A DNA stretch of 64,000 nt from Tieghemiomyces parasiticus (GCA_027575765.1 JANBPT010000140.1:1-64000); one strand, 5' to 3'. Numbered from the stretch's first letter, positions 1 to 12,733 are shown. Notes: generated by a model from the sequence alone, not told the origin. Numbers and translations are program-made.

Positions 1-703
1 ACGCCCGACTGTCGAATGGGCGTCAAATCCTTGACCTTGCTATTCAACGGCAGGCTTGCGAGGACAGCATATCAATGTATTGAGCTGTAGAAGATCGAAT
101 ATGTTTCATAATTAATCATGAAGGGAATAGGGAAATGGCTGATGGGGTGAAGATGGGGGCCGTTCTCGACCTCCAAAATTGTGTGGCAAATGCGAGGGAA
201 GAAGGGCATGCTTCCCTTTACATCACAATATAGCCTGTGATGCGCAGTTTGCAGTTTGATTGATCAGATAATATATGTAGAATTGATTGGCAATAACTTT
301 ATTGGAAGTTTGCTGATAGTTGGCCCAAGTCTAATACCATAACCAACAGGCTATTCTACTATCACAGAATTTATAGTTCTGAAACAGCAGACTTGGACTT
401 TACCTTGGGATAATATGATGTGGTGGTTCCTAATAACCACAGGTTGGTTGGATATTGGCACTTGGAGATGTATGGTCATGGGGGGTCATTAAGTTGGAAA
501 AATTGTTGATGCTAGGGTGGTGCAGTGTTCCTGTAGGGCATAGTCATAGCTTGAAGTTCCTATTGTAATCTACGGTGGTCGGCTTTTAGAGGCCGACAGT
601 GATGATAACTAAAAAAAAAACTACCTGCTCATAACCACTCGACTGCATTACGTAACCCATAAATGCAGATGTTCCGTTGCACCTCGTCCTTTGTTCGTAG
701 ACT
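1..703. other. Intergenic, no gene seen
   Basis: AT-rich stretch at the left edge. No reading frame with recognisable protein features. An A10 run lies at 611-620. I see nothing else that can be supported. Confidence 0.6.
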
Positions 704-707
704 AAAA
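704..707 (-). terminator. Pol III terminator of tRNA-Gly
   Basis: A T4 run on the minus strand begins six bases beyond the 3' end of the tRNA-Gly gene, the usual position and composition of an RNA polymerase III stop. Confidence 0.6.
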
Positions 708-712
708 TATAT

Positions 713-783
713 TGCGCAGACGGGGAATCGAACCCCGGTCTATCGCGTGGCAGGCGATAATTATACCACTAAACCATCTGCGC
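713..783 (-). tRNA. tRNA-Gly(GCC)
   Basis: Reading the minus strand gives a 71-base cloverleaf. The seven-base acceptor stem GCGCAGA pairs with TCTGCGC and is followed by discriminator A. The D arm contains TTTAGTGGTATAAT (box A) and the T arm contains GGTTCGATTCC (box B). The anticodon loop reads CTGCCAC, so the anticodon is GCC and decodes GGC/GGU glycine codons. The CCA end is not encoded, as normal for eukaryotes. No intron. A short T run just downstream serves as terminator. Confidence 0.96.
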
Positions 784-2536
784 TTCACGTGATTATGCGA
801 AGCCGAGCACGTCTTATCCCTTTGAGGAGCTGGAATAGGCCGGGCCTATACAACCATTAAAAAGTAACAAAAGAAAAGAGACCGGGCGACCTCTGGGAGA
901 GGCCCGGAAGAGACGCGGGACTAGTCAGGCCCTTCACCAATTAGCGCCAATCATTTATTATAGGCATAGTATATAAGCCGGGCCCAAGTATGCAACACAG
1001 GGCCCGGCAGCTTATTTCCCAATTTCTGTCCCATAGAGCCATCCGTTGGCACTATTCCGTTGGTAAAGTCTAGTACCAATATTCTCTTAAGCTCGCTTGT
1101 TGGTAAATGTCCATAGGTTTTATTTGAGGTTTTCTCTGTCAATAGTTAACCTATCAAACTTTGCGTTACAGATTTGGACAGCCCTGGTCCGACTGTATAT
1201 TCCTAAACTCTCCACTTCGATCTGGAGGTTCTTTTGAAAGCAGGACCGGCTTCCAGATACCAGTCCACTTTACATGATTGTGGTGCCAGCACCCGCTTTG
1301 CCTCTTGAAGGCATCTAACGGGCACGCCAATATTGAGAAAGCGTAAACAATTGCCAATCCCCTTGTGGGGGAAAGCCAGGATCAAGGTTTAAGGGCAAAC
1401 TCGCTATGCAGGGGGATGTAGATCCTTCCCTTGCACAATAGCATACAAAAAAAACCTATATGGGTAGACAAGAGTTTGCCAGTAAATTTTCTATCTATTT
1501 ACTTTATCTTGTTGACCTTTTATGTTATTTTCTACATAATTGGGACACTGTTGGGGTCCCATACTATTTACGTTAACCCTAAACATTAAACAAACCCGGT
1601 TGCCCCCGTTATACCATTGGACCTAGACTGTTGTTGCCTGTGGTTAGGATCCAGTCAAGGAGGCAATCACAAGCTAACCGGCGCAAGGTAGTCCCACAAA
1701 TTTTCAGTCAACATTATGGGGATGCTGCACCCCTCTCTCTCCCCCCCCCCTGTGGGAGGGGGATTCTGCACAGGGTGCAACATTTATATCTTGCGGAAGC
1801 GCATTGGCCCAGAAGGTCACAGAACGAGACCTGACTGAGGCCTCTAAGGCGGGACTGCCAGCCCTAATCGATCCCTCCAAGGCAGACCCACCCTCTCCAA
1901 ATAATTACCTTGGGAGGAACCACTAGCTTCCGCTGGACTGGCCACCCTTTGGACGTGTCCGCAACAGGATACGGTCATTCTTCCCTGTTAGCCTCCTCCC
2001 CCGTCTTCGTGATCGACCCTGATAATCATTACTCCCCACCCCCACTCTGGGGTCAAACTTCAGGGTGATTGATCCCAGTATATTTAGCTGCAACGGTTCG
2101 CTCCTTCTTGGCATTAAATTAACTGCATTCCCAATTTTCATATCTACCTGTTCCTTATAAATGAGCCTAACTTTACTACACCATTGGGGAGGACCAAGTG
2201 CCTGGCGGGCGGGAAATCACTGTGTCTCTACCTTGACCGGCGCTGCAAACGGCTCTTGCGTTTTGAATTCATTCATACGATATAAGGAGATGGAGATGGA
2301 TAGTGTGTACTTGACAGAGGTCTTACGTTGTACTCTCGGCTAGCCGTTTAGATCCAGCGAAGCTATTCGATCAACCTCTGATCCATACGAATTTACTCGA
2401 CTAATGTGATGCATCAACGGCCGCGAGTATCTAAATAAGCTTTAAAAGTAAGAAAAAGAAGAGATAAAAAAACCAACATCCTTCCAACCTACTAACCACA
2501 CCAGATGAGGGCCCAAAGAAATACAACGGGCCCTCT
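784..2536. other. Intergenic, no gene seen
   Basis: About 1.75 kb with only short overlapping open frames that resemble no family and lack leader or splice signals. A C10 run lies at 1741-1750. The right end is the 3' flank of the minus-strand SR-protein gene. Confidence 0.55.
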
Positions 2537-3984
2537 CTACTCCGACGAATCGGTCAGCTTGCCTTTATCATCAACCGCCTCGTCCACAGGCTGGGCTTTT
2601 ACCAGCCCCTCAGCTTTCAGGTCGTCGACAGTGGGCCGACGGGACGACATCTGCCCAGTGGACGACGCTTCACGGGTTCGGTGACGGCGAGACGAAGTAG
2701 TACTCCGTTCGCGACCGTCCCGGTCCTCCTCGTGGCGTCGGCTACGGCGATGGCGGGAGCTCACCGACGGAGTACGGCTACGGCTTTCACGCCGCGAACG
2801 ATGGTGGTGGCGGTGAGAAGACCGACGACTACTACGGTGATGGGCCGAAGATTCACGGGAGCGGGACCGTCGACGGGACTCACGGTGCCCGTCACTGCGG
2901 TCACGGTCATCCCTACCATTATGGTCACGATCTGAGTAACGGCCGCTTCGCCGGCGTCGACTGTACCTTTCATCATCATCGTCCGCGTCGGGGCGGGTCT
3001 CGTCATTATAGTCCGGGTGGCGCCGGCGGCGACTGCGACGGTGGCGGTCGTGGCTATCGTCCCGGGCGCGGTCCGAGTCGCGGTGAGAGCGACGACCGTC
3101 TCGAGGGCTTGACGCACGGGACCGCGGGAAGGTTGGGGTGGATTCGGCAAGCTTAATGTCGGCCGGCGCGTCCTTGAAGGTAGCCGAGGTGGGCGTCGGG
3201 TTGACCGATCCGGAGTACTTTAGAGCCACTCGCTTTTGGGCTTCACGTACGCGCTCCAGTACGGCCTGTACGCTATTTTGGACCGAAGCCGCACTGTCAG
3301 TGGCTGCCCCTACGCCCGAGGTGGGCTTATGGATCGTGCTGCGGGCGTGTCCCACCTTGAGGACCCGTTCGTTATAAACGGTGCCGCTGAGAGATAGAGC
3401 CGCCTGGGCGCTCTGTACATTTTCAAACTCGATAAATGCGAACCGGGCGGTTTGGCCAGCACGCGTGGTCAAACGTGTGAATAAAATGTTACCAAACTTC
3501 TCGAACAGCGCACGCAGGCCGTCGTCGGCGATTACGTCGTCCAGGTTGCCCACGTAGATGGTCCGGGCCAATTCCTCGATACGCTGTTGTTCAGCGGCGG
3601 CCGGCTGGTTGGGGTCGGACGAGACCGCGGTGGAGGTTACGAATATGACCCGGTCACCCAGTGTGGTTCCTGTAAGGCGGAGGGCCACGGTGGCGGCGTG
3701 CTCATCTCGGAAGCTCACGGTCCCATTGCGGCTGAGCGTAGGGTTCTCACTAGTGCAGTATGGGGGAGTTGAGTGGTGATGAGGGGCGAAGGGGGGGGGG
3801 TTAATATGAGATCGAACGGCCAGACTGGCAAGATGGTAGACTAAGGGCCCGCAAAGTCGACGCCGGGAGGGCTCGAGTCCAAGGGCGTTAAAAGTGATGA
3901 TTCTGGCGTCACCCAGTGACTGTTCGATACAAATGCCCTCGATATGCCACAGTGTTTCGAGCCGGTCTCCCAATGTAGAGGTCA
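2537..3984 (-). CDS. SR-type splicing regulator with two RRMs and an RS tail (SREK1-like), 5' end unresolved
   Basis: Predicted nuclear RNA-binding protein of the SR family, expected to act in pre-mRNA splicing. The clearest domain is the second RRM, with RNP2 TIYVGNL and RNP1-like RFAFIEFE. A first RRM is recognisable in its alpha/beta pieces (GDRLETLWHIEG, and GTVSFRDEHAATVALRLTGT). The order and wording of both match the SREK1/SRrp86 type. A long Arg/Ser/Asp/His-rich RS domain follows, ending KGKLTDSSE. The first RRM is interrupted by about 60 proline-rich residues ending in ...CTSENP, which probably are an intron (acceptor CACTAG or CTCAG near 3745-3760). The exon shown starts after a good acceptor (CTTTCCCAG), and no in-frame ATG is present, so an upstream exon must exist. 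Family call is solid, exact model is not. Confidence 0.75.
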
Positions 3985-6084
3985 CTGGGAAAGCATCGCG
4001 GTAGACCGTACAGCCTGCCTTGGTGAATCACCCTGGATTGCGCCAAGTCGCCTGTGCCGTCAGCGGCCTAGGCTGAATCCCCGATTTGACGCGGGCTGCC
4101 AAGAGTAAATAAGGGAAGGGCGGGGATGGGGAATGGTGAACGCGAGAAGTATAGATGTTTCAAAGAAAAGGGGTGTGAGTAAGAGACGGATCCGCGCAGC
4201 AGGACGTTACCGATGTGTGCACAAATAGTTACGCGGTGCGATATGCGGGGGGTGGAGCAAGGCACACGAGTGATAGGGTGGATGAAATAATTCGTGGAAA
4301 GGCAGGTGGAAGAGTGGGGAAAGAGGAGGTGGTGGTGGTGGCAACAGGCAGTCGGGACGGGATATGGGGCTCTAGTCAGCGTCCAGATCGCACGCGGTGT
4401 TGCCGGGACTTGGGGGCTATTGTGAATCCATTGCCCACAGCCTGGCTGTTATGGTGGGTCGCAGGCGCTATACTATTCGGCCGCTGGCCCGAATGGCTTC
4501 TAGTATTTACCTTTCGTTTAGCTGGACCTTCTCAACTTCGCCTACAAAGGAAAATAAGCAGCGCAGGATGTACTCCGTGACCACAGGGCATACATTTGTT
4601 ATCTGATTGGAATCGAGGCCATGGAGCAGAAGTCATCAGGACGGGGTGGGAGAATGAGCTGGGGAGTTAGCGCGTGGTAAGCCGCACGTACATCCCCCCG
4701 GCCGACTTGCTTCAAACTAGGGTAAGGTTGAATCTCGGTCTAGTGACAACAATGCCATTGGGCGGCGGAGCTTACCTTGACTGTTTTTTCTGACATTGGG
4801 GGTAGGGTGATCGTAATGTGTGTTGATAAGGGGGCGCACGTGCGGTAGAGCCAATGGTTGGCGATAGGCTTTGCAATGTGGTAACCTTCGACAATGTACG
4901 GGAGGAATGCGTTGAGTCACAGTTAATCGAATGCGTGAAAGAGTAGAGTGAGGGAGCAGGAAAGGAAGGGATGGACACGCGTGTTTTAGGGATTCTCCTC
5001 AGCGCGATCTAGTTTAAACGCGGATCAGAAACGGCAGCACCTATGCCCCCTAATGGTGTCCAAAAAAAAGGTACTCAAAAGGCCCGACAGACCTTGGCTC
5101 TTTCTCTGCCTGATGTTTCGTTGTGGGAAAAATCACTTCCAACGATGGGAAGAATGCGCTCCCACCATGCTACCAGTTGGTGGAGGGAGGGGCCCAGAGA
5201 GCCTTCCCACACACACACCTATGTGGTCGAATTGCGTAGTCCCCGAACCCGTGGTTTTGGCCTGTATGCACCAGTGAGGCGTAGGCGTCCAAAATTATCA
5301 CCAGGAAATGCTGCAGCAATGAAGAGGACGCTATACCCCCATCCTGTGAAGCGTGTTCGAGTTAGGCTCGTCTTAATCAACGAGATGGTCCGATTTAACC
5401 CAAACCAGCGTGCCTGCTTGAAAATATACCCTAATTACCAACAGCACGGTTTCAGCGAGCGATTTAGATGGTTCATATTTATAGTGGGCGAGAGTGTGTG
5501 TGTGTGTGAGTAGTTGACGGGCAAAGTGCTTCCGACCTGAATGTCGTGGCGGAAGATGCGTCAGAACAGGAGAAGATGTAGTACGCTTATCGAGAAGATT
5601 GAATATTAAAAAAAGAATGTAAGAACAGTCAGGGGTAATAATAAAAACACGAGGATGGAGTATAGTGTACGAGAGTGCGGGATGCGCGCCATCCAGGACG
5701 TAGTGGAGATAAGGGGGCGACGGTAGTAAAAAAAAAACGGGTAAGCGCGGACGTGGTCGACATGGGTTAAGTAGACGGTGAAGTTCTTGGAAGAGCGAGA
5801 GGACGAAAGGGGAGAAGTGGCGCCAAATGCGCTAACACGGCTGAGGACGAAGTCGGTGAGATTGAGGTGGAGGGAGGGGGGTAACTAGAAGCAAGTCCCC
5901 AAGCGGAGGCACAAAGAATCCAGCGCGGGCATGGAAAGAGGTTGGAAGGGGACTTTGGTGAAGGCATGGTCTGGGCGGACGGCCAACCGCCTTCAGTCAC
6001 ACAAGAGGGGAGATGTCAAGAAAATAAAATGAAAAAAGGCAATGGACGAAGGAGGGGAGCACGGGCTCAAGGTTGTTAAAAAGG
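3985..6084. other. Intergenic or 5' region of the SR gene
   Basis: Should hold the missing first exon and promoter of the minus-strand SR gene. On the minus strand near 4270-4370 the sequence is pyrimidine-rich, like the leaders of other genes here, but I could not fix a start codon. G10 at 3791-3800 lies in the putative intron just inside the gene. A GT dinucleotide repeat occupies about 5494-5508. The 5040-5513 plus-strand frame has no recognisable features and is not called. Confidence 0.5.
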
Positions 6085-7500
6085 TTATACAGATTGGGGT
6101 TCCTGGAACATGGGTGGCGAGGCGGGCCGAGTTCGGCGGCTGGCGACCTGCTGCAACAACCGGGGCTGGAGCTGATTGAAGGTCGGGGAGAGCGGGGTGT
6201 CGTAGGCGGGCCGCAAAATGTCAAAGTTGCACACGAGGTCCTCGTTGACGTTCATGATGGCGGCGGCGTTATCAAATTCACCGCAGTAGTTGGGTGCAGA
6301 GAAGACGGTGACCAGGGTCCGGCCATTGAAAAACTCGTAGCCATCCTCGACCACCATGTGCGCCCGACATACCAGATCCAGGTCATGCTTATGCAAGAAG
6401 CCGTTTACGATGGTCTTGCCGAAGCAGAAGGACACGCCACGCTCGTTGTCCTCCCACTCCAATGTGTTCTCCGAGGGGTCACTCCACAGCAAATCGTTGA
6501 GGAGCCCGTAGTCGGGCACGTCGGTCGGCCGCTGGATGTTGCGAATGTCGTCGAAGGTGTTGAGGCTCGGCGATAGGCCACCGTGCACACAAAAGATTTT
6601 GGCGGCCACCACGGCGGCGATGGGTAGACAGTTGAACACGTTCACAAAGGCCTTCCAGATCTTGATGTTGCAACGGCGCTTACACTCGTCGTAGAAACCA
6701 TACACCCGTGTCACGTTGGCGCACTCGTGGTTACCCCGTAGCAAAAAGAAGTTCTCAGGGTACTTGATCTTGTAGCACATGAGTAGCAGGATGGTCTCGA
6801 GGGACTGCTTGCCCCGGTCGACGTAGTCCCCCATAAAGAGGTAGTTGCTGTGCGGCGGGAAGCCACACTGGTTAAAGAGACGAAGCAGATCGGTGTACTG
6901 GCCGTGCACGTCGCCGACAATACGGATAGGGGCTGACAGTTCCAGAAAGGATGGCTGAGACAAAAAGATCTCCCGGGCGGCATGGCAAATGGCGGTGATC
7001 TCGGAGTTCTTCAGACAAGGCGCCTTGGATACCTTACCTGATACCCCGGCCTCAATGAGCCGTTGGATCATCTCGTCGACGCTGAAGCCCTTGTTCTTTT
7101 CGGGGTGGTTGACCACGGTGACCGAGCCGGCCGATGTCGAGATGTAGTTGGTCAGAGAAATAGTACTGAGGCGCCGGTCCTCGCCCTCGTTGCGGATGAG
7201 GATGGGCTCTGTCCGGCGCTCCGGGGGCAAGTTGAGAGCCTGGCCGTTGGGTAGGGAGTGACGGGCGCTGTAGCTGGAGCCCGCAGCCACGGAGGTCTCG
7301 TCTTCCTCGGAACCGTTGACGGAGGTGTGGCGGCCAGCAGGCTGGCTGTCAAGCTGCCGCACGGGGTCGGTCTCGGTGCGTGGGAACTGGTCCATTGACG
7401 CGGCACGTTCGCGTTGGAAGACGCCCGATAGGTCGGTGGAAAGCCGGCCCTCGGAGGTGGACCGGGACCGGCTGGAGCGTTTAGACGACTGGTTGCCCAT
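6085..7500 (-). CDS. PPZ1: Ser/Thr protein phosphatase, PPZ type (PP1-related)
   Basis: Metal-dependent Ser/Thr phosphatase of the PPP family, 471 aa. The frame is open further upstream, but I start at Met 7500 because it gives MGNQSSK, a typical N-myristoylation signal as in fungal Ppz1/Ppz2, and is followed by a Ser/Arg-rich disordered arm (about residues 3-130) that PP1 itself lacks. The catalytic domain (about 135-430) has all signature motifs: GDVHGQ at 196-201, GDYVDRG at 224-230, GNHE at 256-259, VHGG at 305-308 and [13 protein letters not shown] from 379. Metal ligands and the general acid His look intact. No intron. In yeasts Ppz enzymes control K+/Na+ homeostasis and cell-wall integrity at membranes under Hal3 inhibition; the same role here is inferred. 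Plain PP1 (Glc7) is the alternative, made unlikely by the N-terminal arm. Confidence 0.9.
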   Translation of the reverse strand: MGNQSSKRSSRSRSTSEGRLSTDLSGVFQRERAASMDQFPRTETDPVRQLDSQPAGRHTSVNGSEEDETSVAAGSSYSARHSLPNGQALNLPPERRTEPILIRNEGEDRRLSTISLTNYISTSAGSVTVVNHPEKNKGFSVDEMIQRLIEAGVSGKVSKAPCLKNSEITAICHAAREIFLSQPSFLELSAPIRIVGDVHGQYTDLLRLFNQCGFPPHSNYLFMGDYVDRGKQSLETILLLMCYKIKYPENFFLLRGNHECANVTRVYGFYDECKRRCNIKIWKAFVNVFNCLPIAAVVAAKIFCVHGGLSPSLNTFDDIRNIQRPTDVPDYGLLNDLLWSDPSENTLEWEDNERGVSFCFGKTIVNGFLHKHDLDLVCRAHMVVEDGYEFFNGRTLVTVFSAPNYCGEFDNAAAIMNVNEDLVCNFDILRPAYDTPLSPTFNQLQPRLLQQVASRRTRPASPPMFQEPQSV

Positions 7501-10500
7501 GGCAAGGGATGAGGGGAAAAGACGAGCGGACCAAAAAGGGGGAAGGGGGACTACGGTCAATAAATGGTGGCCGAGCTGAAGCTGGGGAGGAGGAATTAGG
7601 CACGGGACGGGAGGCAAATGGGTGGCGACAGGAGTCGTGCTGTGGAGAAACACGGGAGGGACTAGGTGGTACGAGTGACGGGGGAGGACTGGGGAGAGGA
7701 GCAAAGCCTGGAAGGGGGGTTGGAAGTTGGACAGCGCGCGTCGTTGAAAGAGGGGAAGGCTCTGGGACGAAGTAGGTGGTGCCAGACGAGGCGTTGTGGC
7801 AGAGAGGAGTTCGAGTGTGCGAGTCAGCTAAGCGGCTACAAGAATCGTGGCGGGTGGGCAAGCACCAGGTCGGAGTAGGCTGGCTTAGGGAAACACCAGT
7901 GGCGGGGTGGGGACGGGGGGGATCGCCGGCTTTCTAGATGTAGTGGCAAGTGTCGTAATGCGGACCGCACCCTAGGAAGTATGATCCACAGAGCGAGAGG
8001 AGAGACCGGTACGTCAGCGCTCGTAAGGGTGTCGCACGCCGGCACCGTAGTCGATGGATATGCCACAAAAAAACCACAAAGCCCTGACCACAATGGTGTG
8101 GGTGGAGCCGAGGTGACAGGCAGCGGACCGGGGGGCGGAGCTCTAGAGTTGGCGTTGCAAGAGGTGGCAGCGGGAATGGCGACGTCGCAAGGGGTAGAGC
8201 ATCAAATGCAATAGGATGAAAGAGAAAAGAGAAGGCAGTGAGTGGCGTAGATGGCCCACAATGCGGGAGGAGGAGAGATACCAAGGTGTGATTGCGTCGG
8301 CGTAAGGGAAAAGGAGGGACCAACCGACCAAGGCGTTACGAAGGCTGCTGTGGTTCGAAAGCAACGACGCGGGGTCCTAGGGCTGCTGGCCAAGGGATGG
8401 GAGAAGAGGGGTGGGGGGGGGGGGTAATACGTAGGCCTGGAAGCAATGGATGAAAGGGAGAGAGGTCGAAGCGTGGACGAATAGGCGTCGGGGTCAGATT
8501 AGATACAAGGGTCAGAAGGGAGACGAGGGCAGGGGGAGAGGAGCGGAGAGCCAACGAAGCGGTGCACGCACAGAGCCCAAAGAGGGTGGGATTATTATTT
8601 AACGGCAAGGGTGGTTGCACACATACCATGCCGGGTGGCACGGGGGAAGGTGGGGGTTGCTTTCCAATGGCCTGACCAGCCAACACGGGCGAGAGGGGTG
8701 GCCACTCCGCTAAACAATGGCGCGACGACGGGGAGATACGCCGGCTGTATCCGACTGCGTGGGTGGGCAACGCAGCAGAGCGCGGCCTAGGTGTTTACCT
8801 GGGTGCCATCCGATGGAGCGGGCCAGTGTGCCCTACCTGGGGGCGGAGGCTGTCGCGGCGCGCCTCTGCGCTGGGCTTGGGGGGCGCAGAGGCCTGCGCA
8901 GGTGTGACATGTATAAGGACGCGCCACCCCACCCGTTTTGCCAGTAGGCCGGAAAAAAATATACTACACCTCGGTGCGTTTATTGGCTAGCTTGCAACAG
9001 CGGGAATTACTCCCTAAATGAAATATTGGCGGCTGTTTAACGTTAAGGGGGGGGGGGTATTCGAATAACGTAGACGTTAAGTTGCAGGAGGAAAACGGCG
9101 ATAGATTATGTGGAATAGGATGCCAGGAAAGACCTGCAAATGTGGGCTCTGTAGTGGTGGTGGTGGTGGTGGTGGTGCGAGGGGACGAGAAGCCCGAATC
9201 AATGGCGGAACAATAATGCGAGGAAAGTAAGGAGCGGAGAGTTTCATGAAGCGTGCGCTTCTTGAACCCTGCATTGACGGTTGGCTTTGAGGCCAGTGTA
9301 TGCTTTTCCACTCGTTAGTGGGAGACATGCCTCAGGTCGAAATGCTGCATACAGACAGCCGTAGGAACCAATCTACATATAACTAAGGAGCCCGCCCAGC
9401 AGGCAATAATGGTCGCAGGGGCCATCAATGCTGCCAACGTTAACAGCAGTGTCGAAGGCTGGTGTCTTGTGGACGCGGTTAGCGGGTTGGGCGGAAAGCG
9501 GAAAACACATCTCTGCGCTATACAGCCCGAAGAGCCCCGTCGAAGCCTCCATGCTGGAGGATCACCAGCCCACACCGAACGTCCAAGTCGATGCCAGTGC
9601 AGCCTGGCCGATGGTGACTGCGCTGCGCATCGAGTCCAATGGGCGCCAATCCACGGCCAAGCCAGCGAGGCGGTGGAGTGGACAATCCGGGACTGACCAC
9701 CGAGTCTACGGCCCCAAGAGGGCGAAGGAGCCAGAGGATGGCCGGGGCGAGGTGAATCCCTCCTCCTGGGAGCCCAAAAAGTGGCGCGGTCGATAGCGCA
9801 TGCAGGGGAGGCGAGGTCGGGGCACTGGAGCCCTTGGTACCTGGCCCTGTGGTTGCCGAAATTAAGGGTGGCGAAGCCGGCTGACCCATGTAAATCGAAT
9901 GGAAACAGAGTCTGTGCTAAGTGGGGGAGACCTGAATGGGGGGTTCCCTTGCGCGGAATCCAGGCCAGGCCCGTAAGGCGCAGACGGGCGTGGCCGCGCC
10001 ACCGCCTCAACAGCCTGCCTGCAGCAAAGTGAGATAAATAAAAATACCGCTGAATAAGCCCCCCTGCTGTCCTCGTGGTCGGTGGAATCCGGGTGGTTCG
10101 GACGCTGCTACGCTTCCGTACTCTTCGCCCTAGCCACCCCGACCGCCGGCAAAAGGGTCCTCATGGGTGACCCAGCTCACCGCCCGACTGATTTACTTCC
10201 GCTCCCTTTTTTCCCCTGCCGTCCACGGGTACTGCGGGACAGTCGGCGGGCCCAAGGGGCTGGGTGGCGCCGCGCTGATCGACCAGGACCACCGGCTGAC
10301 CCTGCCGTGCTTACACTGTCAGCCCTGGCCAATCCCAATACTGTAAAAGCTCCGGACTTGACTATCCCACTATCGACTCACAGTTTATCCCGCGAAGGCG
10401 GAATTGGTGTGTGCACAACCATCAACTGCCACTCTAGTTGGTGCTGCACCATTAAGCGCTAGCAGGGGTTACTTTATTACCTATACTGACAGACTGTCCA

Positions 10501-10593
10501 GCATACCCCCCAGAGGAGCTCTCCCCCCCATACAGCAGGAGGCACACGCTTGAATTGGCCTCCTTGGTAGCAGCGAGGTATCCACACGTTGCT
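7501..10593. other. Intergenic with repeats, no supported gene
   Basis: Three kilobases between the phosphatase start and the SF3B2 stop. The first 300 bases are the phosphatase leader (pyrimidine-rich on the minus strand). G12 lies at 8413-8424 and G11 at 9047-9057. Around 9315-10030 several GC-rich frames are open on both strands at once, including a 231-codon minus-strand frame (9315-10010), but none shows a domain, so composition is the likelier cause. Confidence 0.5.
9154..9177. repeat. (TGG)8 microsatellite
   Basis: Eight uninterrupted TGG units in non-coding DNA. Confidence 0.9.
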
Positions 10594-12333
10594 TCAAAAC
10601 TTGAAGTCCCGAAGCTTCTTGGCCGCCTTGTCCTTCCCGTCGGCCATCTGCTTCCGCTTCTTGGCTTGTTTGCCAGCGTGCTCGGCTACCAGGTCGCTGA
10701 AATCCTCGTGAGGGGTGACCTCTGTCGCCTTCTGAGCCTCCTGCAGCGATGCCTCGTATTTGGCCCGCAGAGCCTGTTCGTCCAGCGTCGCCATCTCCGC
10801 CGGGTCCAGAGCCAGGTCCACACCGGCGTCCATCGCCAGCTTGGTTTTCTTGGTTGCGGATGGTGCGGCCGTGGATGACGGTTGGGCGTGGTTGCTGCCA
10901 GCCACGTCGTACACGTGCTGGGAGCCCATGAACCCGCTGACAGCGGTGTCCTTTTGCTCGAGGACTTGGTACAGTGACCGCGGGGTGGTTTCGGCCGTCG
11001 GAGGGGCTGGGCGCGCCGTCTTGCGCAGCTCAATCTGCGCTGGGGTTTCGAGCCCTCCGGCTACGCTGGCCAGGCCGCTGGGAGTGGCCATTCCGTCGAC
11101 CTCGGCCCGACCCGTCCCTTCCTCCTCTACTTCCCCATCAGCCGCTTCTTCGTCGCCTGCTTCGCTGCCCGCCGCCATGGACTCGTCCTCACTTTCTTCC
11201 TCCTCTTCTTCGTCGGACACGAGCTCGCCCCACCGTTCCCGGTTGATGGGCTCGGCGCCTTCGGCATTCGAATTCGTCAGAAACACGTTACCGTACAAGG
11301 GCCGGTTGAACTCGTCGACGGGGGGTTTACCCCACCCACCGGGGTGAAACCCCCACTGGGCGCCCTCGGGAATCGGGGCGTTCAGACCCGGGATTCGGAG
11401 GTTCGGGTAGTTAGGCGGGGGCCCGTACCGCTGCATGTTGATGAGCCACGGCGGCGGCGCGAGCGGCGGGATACTGAGCGCCTCGATGAGGGCGTCCGAC
11501 AACTGGCCGGGCTTGAATTCTTTGGCGACGGCCTCGGACTCTTTACCTTCAAAGTACAGGTCGCCTGGTAGGGTGAGAGGCGGCTTGGTTTGAAACCGGA
11601 AGAATGCGTCGTGGAGCTTCTGGTAATCGAGTCCCAGTTTACCCATCTTGGGCTGGACCCGTTCGCGCGTTTTGGATTTGAGTTTCTTCGCGTCCTCCTT
11701 CTCCTTCGCCGCGTCCCGCATCGTCTGGATTCCAGTGGCCTGGATAAAGTCGGGCAGCTCGAAGGCCGATTTCTCCATGGCCCGCTTACCCTGCAAGTAC
11801 TTGCGTTTGCGACTCCAGTGTTCCGGGACCGGTACCGAGTTGCGGATACTCTTGAGGTGGACGAGGAGTTGCGGGTCGCGCGCCGTCGTGTCCACCCATT
11901 CGACGAGGTCCGGTCGCTTCACCTTTTGTTTCAGCTCAGCCACTGTAATGCGCTTGTCCCGCAGTTTCCGGTTACGGCTGTGCTTGACGGTCGACGTCTG
12001 TGGGGAGCCTTCGTCGTCCGAGTGGTTGTCATCGCCCTCGGTGCCAGCGGCCGTGGGCTGTTCACTATTCTCGGTCGATTGTTTCGTCTCCGCGGACTCG
12101 ATGCCTGACTACATAGGCAGATGTAAATGGATTCCAGAAAAAAAACACTCCCATATAATTCAGTTAGAGTGGGCTAGTCGTCATACAATTGTCTCAGGTT
12201 TTTTCACCATTCAGGCGGTCGAGAAACGACGTGCATATAAGCAATAACTTACCGGTAGGTCCACGTCCTCGCCCGGGAGCGCGAACTTCTTGAACACGTC
12301 CGCAAACTGCGCGTAAAGGGGATCCATGGCCAT
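10594..12333 (-). CDS. SF3B2: Splicing factor 3b subunit 2 (SAP145/Cus1)
   Basis: U2 snRNP SF3b subunit that helps anchor U2 to the branch site. Two exons, complement(join(10594..12108,12253..12333)), giving 531 aa. Exon 1 encodes 27 residues from MAMDPLYAQF, and the donor GTAAGTTATT and acceptor TATGTAG keep phase 0. Residues 28-82 are an acidic, polar stretch. The DUF382 core follows (about 85-212), with RPDLVEWVDTTARDP, then PVPEHWSRKRKYLQGKR and the FELPDFI segment. The proline-rich PSP domain (about 220-278) contains IPPLAPPPWLINMQRYGPPP and PIPEGAQWGFHPGGWG. After it come a long Glu-rich acidic block and a basic C-terminus (KKRKQMADGKDKAAKKLRDFKF), as in the family. Intermediate in length between yeast Cus1 and the human protein. 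Divergent from HIS6 with about 400 bp between starts. Confidence 0.93.
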
Positions 12334-12733
12334 GCTCGCTACACAGCTTGATTAAGGCGCCTGAAAGGGGCAGGGTGAATGACGAGGAAAATCGGCAACG
12401 TGGCAGAAATCGATACCAGTTGGGCTTGGAAGAAAATATACGAAGCTAATAAATGTGGGTATGCAGTGCGGTTGAAGGGTGAATCAGAACGGTCGTTGCG
12501 GATACCCTATGGACCAGAGTCTATGGGCCGCACAAAATTTGCTTCCATCGGCAATTCCCGAGCACCCAAGTTCAATCAGCCCCCACCATGCGCTTGGTCT
12601 GCATCTGTACGTGACTGGCCACCAGGTTCCAAACGTTCCCCATTCGACACGGCGCATTTTCCGTCCTAACCTCTCTAGCACCCTCCCATCTTGTCATAGT
12701 TTATAACCCTTTCTTCGGACCATAGTATTCGAC
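12334..12733. promoter_or_regulatory. Shared divergent promoter region SF3B2/HIS6
   Basis: 400 bp separate two divergently transcribed start codons, so both promoters must lie here. The HIS6 side ends in a pyrimidine-rich leader (CCCTTTCTTCGG and similar) before its ATG. I see no clear TATA box on either side and do not claim individual sites. Confidence 0.5.

Noticed and set aside
5043..5513. 156-codon plus-strand frame
   Set aside because: No domain, includes a GT microsatellite at its end, and has no leader or splice context.
6085..7704. Longer phosphatase model starting at 7704
   Set aside because: The extra 68 residues are Pro/Leu-rich leader translation, and Met 7500 creates a canonical myristoylation signal.
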